Part shown: piece after piece, positions 63,048 to 64,000 of the stretch
Layout of the letters: each line of letters starts with the position of its first letter
How positions within the stretch are numbered: position 1 is the first letter of the stretch
NCBI GenBank assembly: GCA_024636215.1
Contig: JAGXHL010000098.1
Span: 1-64,000, forward strand
DNA from: Deltaproteobacteria bacterium
Lineage (GTDB): Bacteria > Desulfobacterota > Desulfuromonadia > Desulfuromonadales > BM103
Reading direction: 5' to 3'
Length of the DNA stretch: 64,000 nucleotides
The notes under the pieces: model-generated
What the model was told of the DNA's origin: nothing
Database searches by the model: none
What the model saw: only the letters and a program-made list of their open reading frames with translations
Position numbers and translations under genes: made by a program

Positions 63048-63851
63048 ATGATAAAGGTTGCAGTCACAGGTGCTGCCGGCAGAATGGGCAGCCGCATCAT
63101 TACCCTGATCACCGAAGCCGATGGGATGGAAATCGCCGGAGCGGTTGAAATGGCCGGACATGCCAGACTCGGCGATGATGCCGGTTACGTCGCCGGTTGC
63201 GGTAACCTCGGCGTCGCGATTACCGATTCTCTGCAAGAAGCCCTGGACAAGGCTGACGTGCTGATCGACTTCACCTGGCCGGAAGTGACCATCGGCAACG
63301 CCGAAGTCTGCGCCCGGCTCGGCAAAGCTATGGTTGTCGGTACAACCGGTCTGAACCCGGAGCAACGCGAAATCGTCAAGCGCGTCGCCGCACAGACGCC
63401 CGTAGTCTTTGCGCCAAACATGAGCGTCGGCGTCAACGTTTGTTTCAAATTACTCAAGGATATGGCCAAAACCCTCGGCGAGGGATTTGATGTCGAGATT
63501 GTCGAACTGCACCATAACAAGAAAAAAGACTCCCCTTCCGGCACAGCCGTGCGCATGGGCGAGGTCGTTGCGGAGGCCCTGGGACGTGATTACAACCAGG
63601 TCGCCAACTATCATCGAGAAGGCATGTGCGGCGAGCGCAGTCAGAAAGAGATCGGCATGCAGACTGTCCGCGGCGGCGACATCGTTGGCGAGCACACGGT
63701 CTACTTCATTGGCATGGGTGAACGTATTGAACTGACCCATCGCGCCATGAGCCGCGACATGTTTGCCCGTGGCGCCATCCGTGCTGCCGGTTGGCTGGCA
63801 GAAAAACCGGCTGGCCTGTACGACATGCAGGATGTTCTCGGACTCAAATGA
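63048..63851 (+). CDS. dapB: 4-hydroxy-tetrahydrodipicolinate reductase
   Basis: Second lysine-pathway enzyme, NAD(P)H-dependent. The 267 residues carry the Rossmann motif VAVTGAAGRMGS, GTTGLN, FAPNMSVGVNV and the substrate motif ELHHNKKKDSPSGTA. The ATG at 63048 with CGAGG upstream is the normal start; an upstream in-frame codon at 63024 is less likely. It is followed by a heptamer repeat element and dapL. Confidence 0.97.
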   Translation: MIKVAVTGAAGRMGSRIITLITEADGMEIAGAVEMAGHARLGDDAGYVAGCGNLGVAITDSLQEALDKADVLIDFTWPEVTIGNAEVCARLGKAMVVGTTGLNPEQREIVKRVAAQTPVVFAPNMSVGVNVCFKLLKDMAKTLGEGFDVEIVELHHNKKKDSPSGTAVRMGEVVAEALGRDYNQVANYHREGMCGERSQKEIGMQTVRGGDIVGEHTVYFIGMGERIELTHRAMSRDMFARGAIRAAGWLAEKPAGLYDMQDVLGLK

Positions 63852-63860
63852 GTCCGAGTG

Positions 63861-63955
63861 CGGCACGTGGCGAGTAGCGCGTGGCGCGATCAATCAAAGA
63901 CTAAACAAACACACTAAAGGTTTCCGCGCTACGCGCTACGCGCCACGCGCCACTT
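63861..63955. repeat. Bipartite heptamer element (GGCGCGT / GCTACGC, GCCACGC)
   Basis: The left arm (63861-63889) is GGCACGT, GGCGAGT, AGCGCGT, GGCGCGA. The right arm (about 63924-63953) is CGCGCTACGCGCTACGCGCC continuing in GCCACGC units. A/T-rich DNA separates the arms. It lies between dapB and dapL. Confidence 0.8.
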
Positions 63956-63976
63956 CTTTTCGGAGGTTTTTCCTAA

Positions 63977-64000
63977 ATGGCACGTATCAATGACAGCTAT
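63977..64000 (+). CDS. dapL: Start of LL-diaminopimelate aminotransferase (partial)
   Basis: Only the first eight codons (MARINDSY) are inside the window, after a CGGAGG site. The N-terminus MARIND-x-Y and the position right after dapB match DapL of Geobacter-type bacteria, which converts tetrahydrodipicolinate directly to LL-diaminopimelate. The assignment leans on context. Confidence 0.6.

Overview
The window reads as a chromosomal segment of an anaerobic, cytochrome-rich deltaproteobacterium, most likely of the Desulfuromonadales/Geobacterales. The pointers are a 15-heme c7-type cytochrome and two smaller c-type cytochromes, an oxygen-sensitive ribonucleotide reductase, a short MetH, a DapL-type lysine pathway, and the gene strings recA-pilT-recX-alaS and hslVU-argBDFGH-dapAB-dapL, an order I remember from Geobacter relatives. 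The genus assignment is inference.

Layout. 1-4.0 kb (minus): murI, a GerMN-domain protein and a short cobalamin-dependent metH. 4.3-5.5 kb: small membrane and diheme proteins. 5.5-8.6 kb (minus): anaerobic ribonucleotide reductase, with the glycyl-radical tail encoded as a separate 46-residue gene, plus nrdG and a pair of candidate NrdR boxes. 8.9-12.3 kb: nikR, the 15-heme cytochrome, an RlmL-like methyltransferase and rpsU. 12.4-15.9 kb (minus): clpS-clpA-aat, a complete N-degron cluster. 16.2-22.8 kb: a GGDEF/EAL protein, a YkgJ protein, several small conserved proteins and rmuC. 22.9-27.1 kb (minus): a tightly coupled operon of a CarH-like cobalamin domain, a PAS kinase, a heme-oxygenase-like fusion and a receiver-kinase. 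27.2-35.7 kb: tmcAL, guaC, sfsA, rnj, uppP, ftsK. 35.8-36.9 kb: tRNA-Arg and a 1-kb island holding a solitary integron-type cassette (brnT-brnA-attC). 36.9-49.3 kb: a lipoprotein cytochrome, larBC, pgpA, cinA, a PAS-GAF kinase, thpR, recA, pilT, recX, alaS. 49.4-64 kb: a receiver-kinase, hslVU, then arginine synthesis (argB, D, F, G, H) running into lysine synthesis (dapA, dapB, start of dapL), with a zinc-ribbon/RDD membrane protein, a Nudix hydrolase and an uncharacterised nitrilase-fold protein interspersed.

Intergenic DNA is rich in repeats. One class is a set of bipartite elements: tandem 7- or 8-mers, a spacer, then degenerate tandem copies of the reverse complement. The unit differs at every locus but is symmetric within each. 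Two other dispersed foldback families are present (4.0 and 16.1 kb; 6.3, 18.9 and 49.4 kb).

The most interesting points are the split glycyl-radical NrdD, the cobalamin-sensor/heme-oxygenase/two-kinase operon, the solitary attC cassette beside tRNA-Arg, and the bipartite repeat family.
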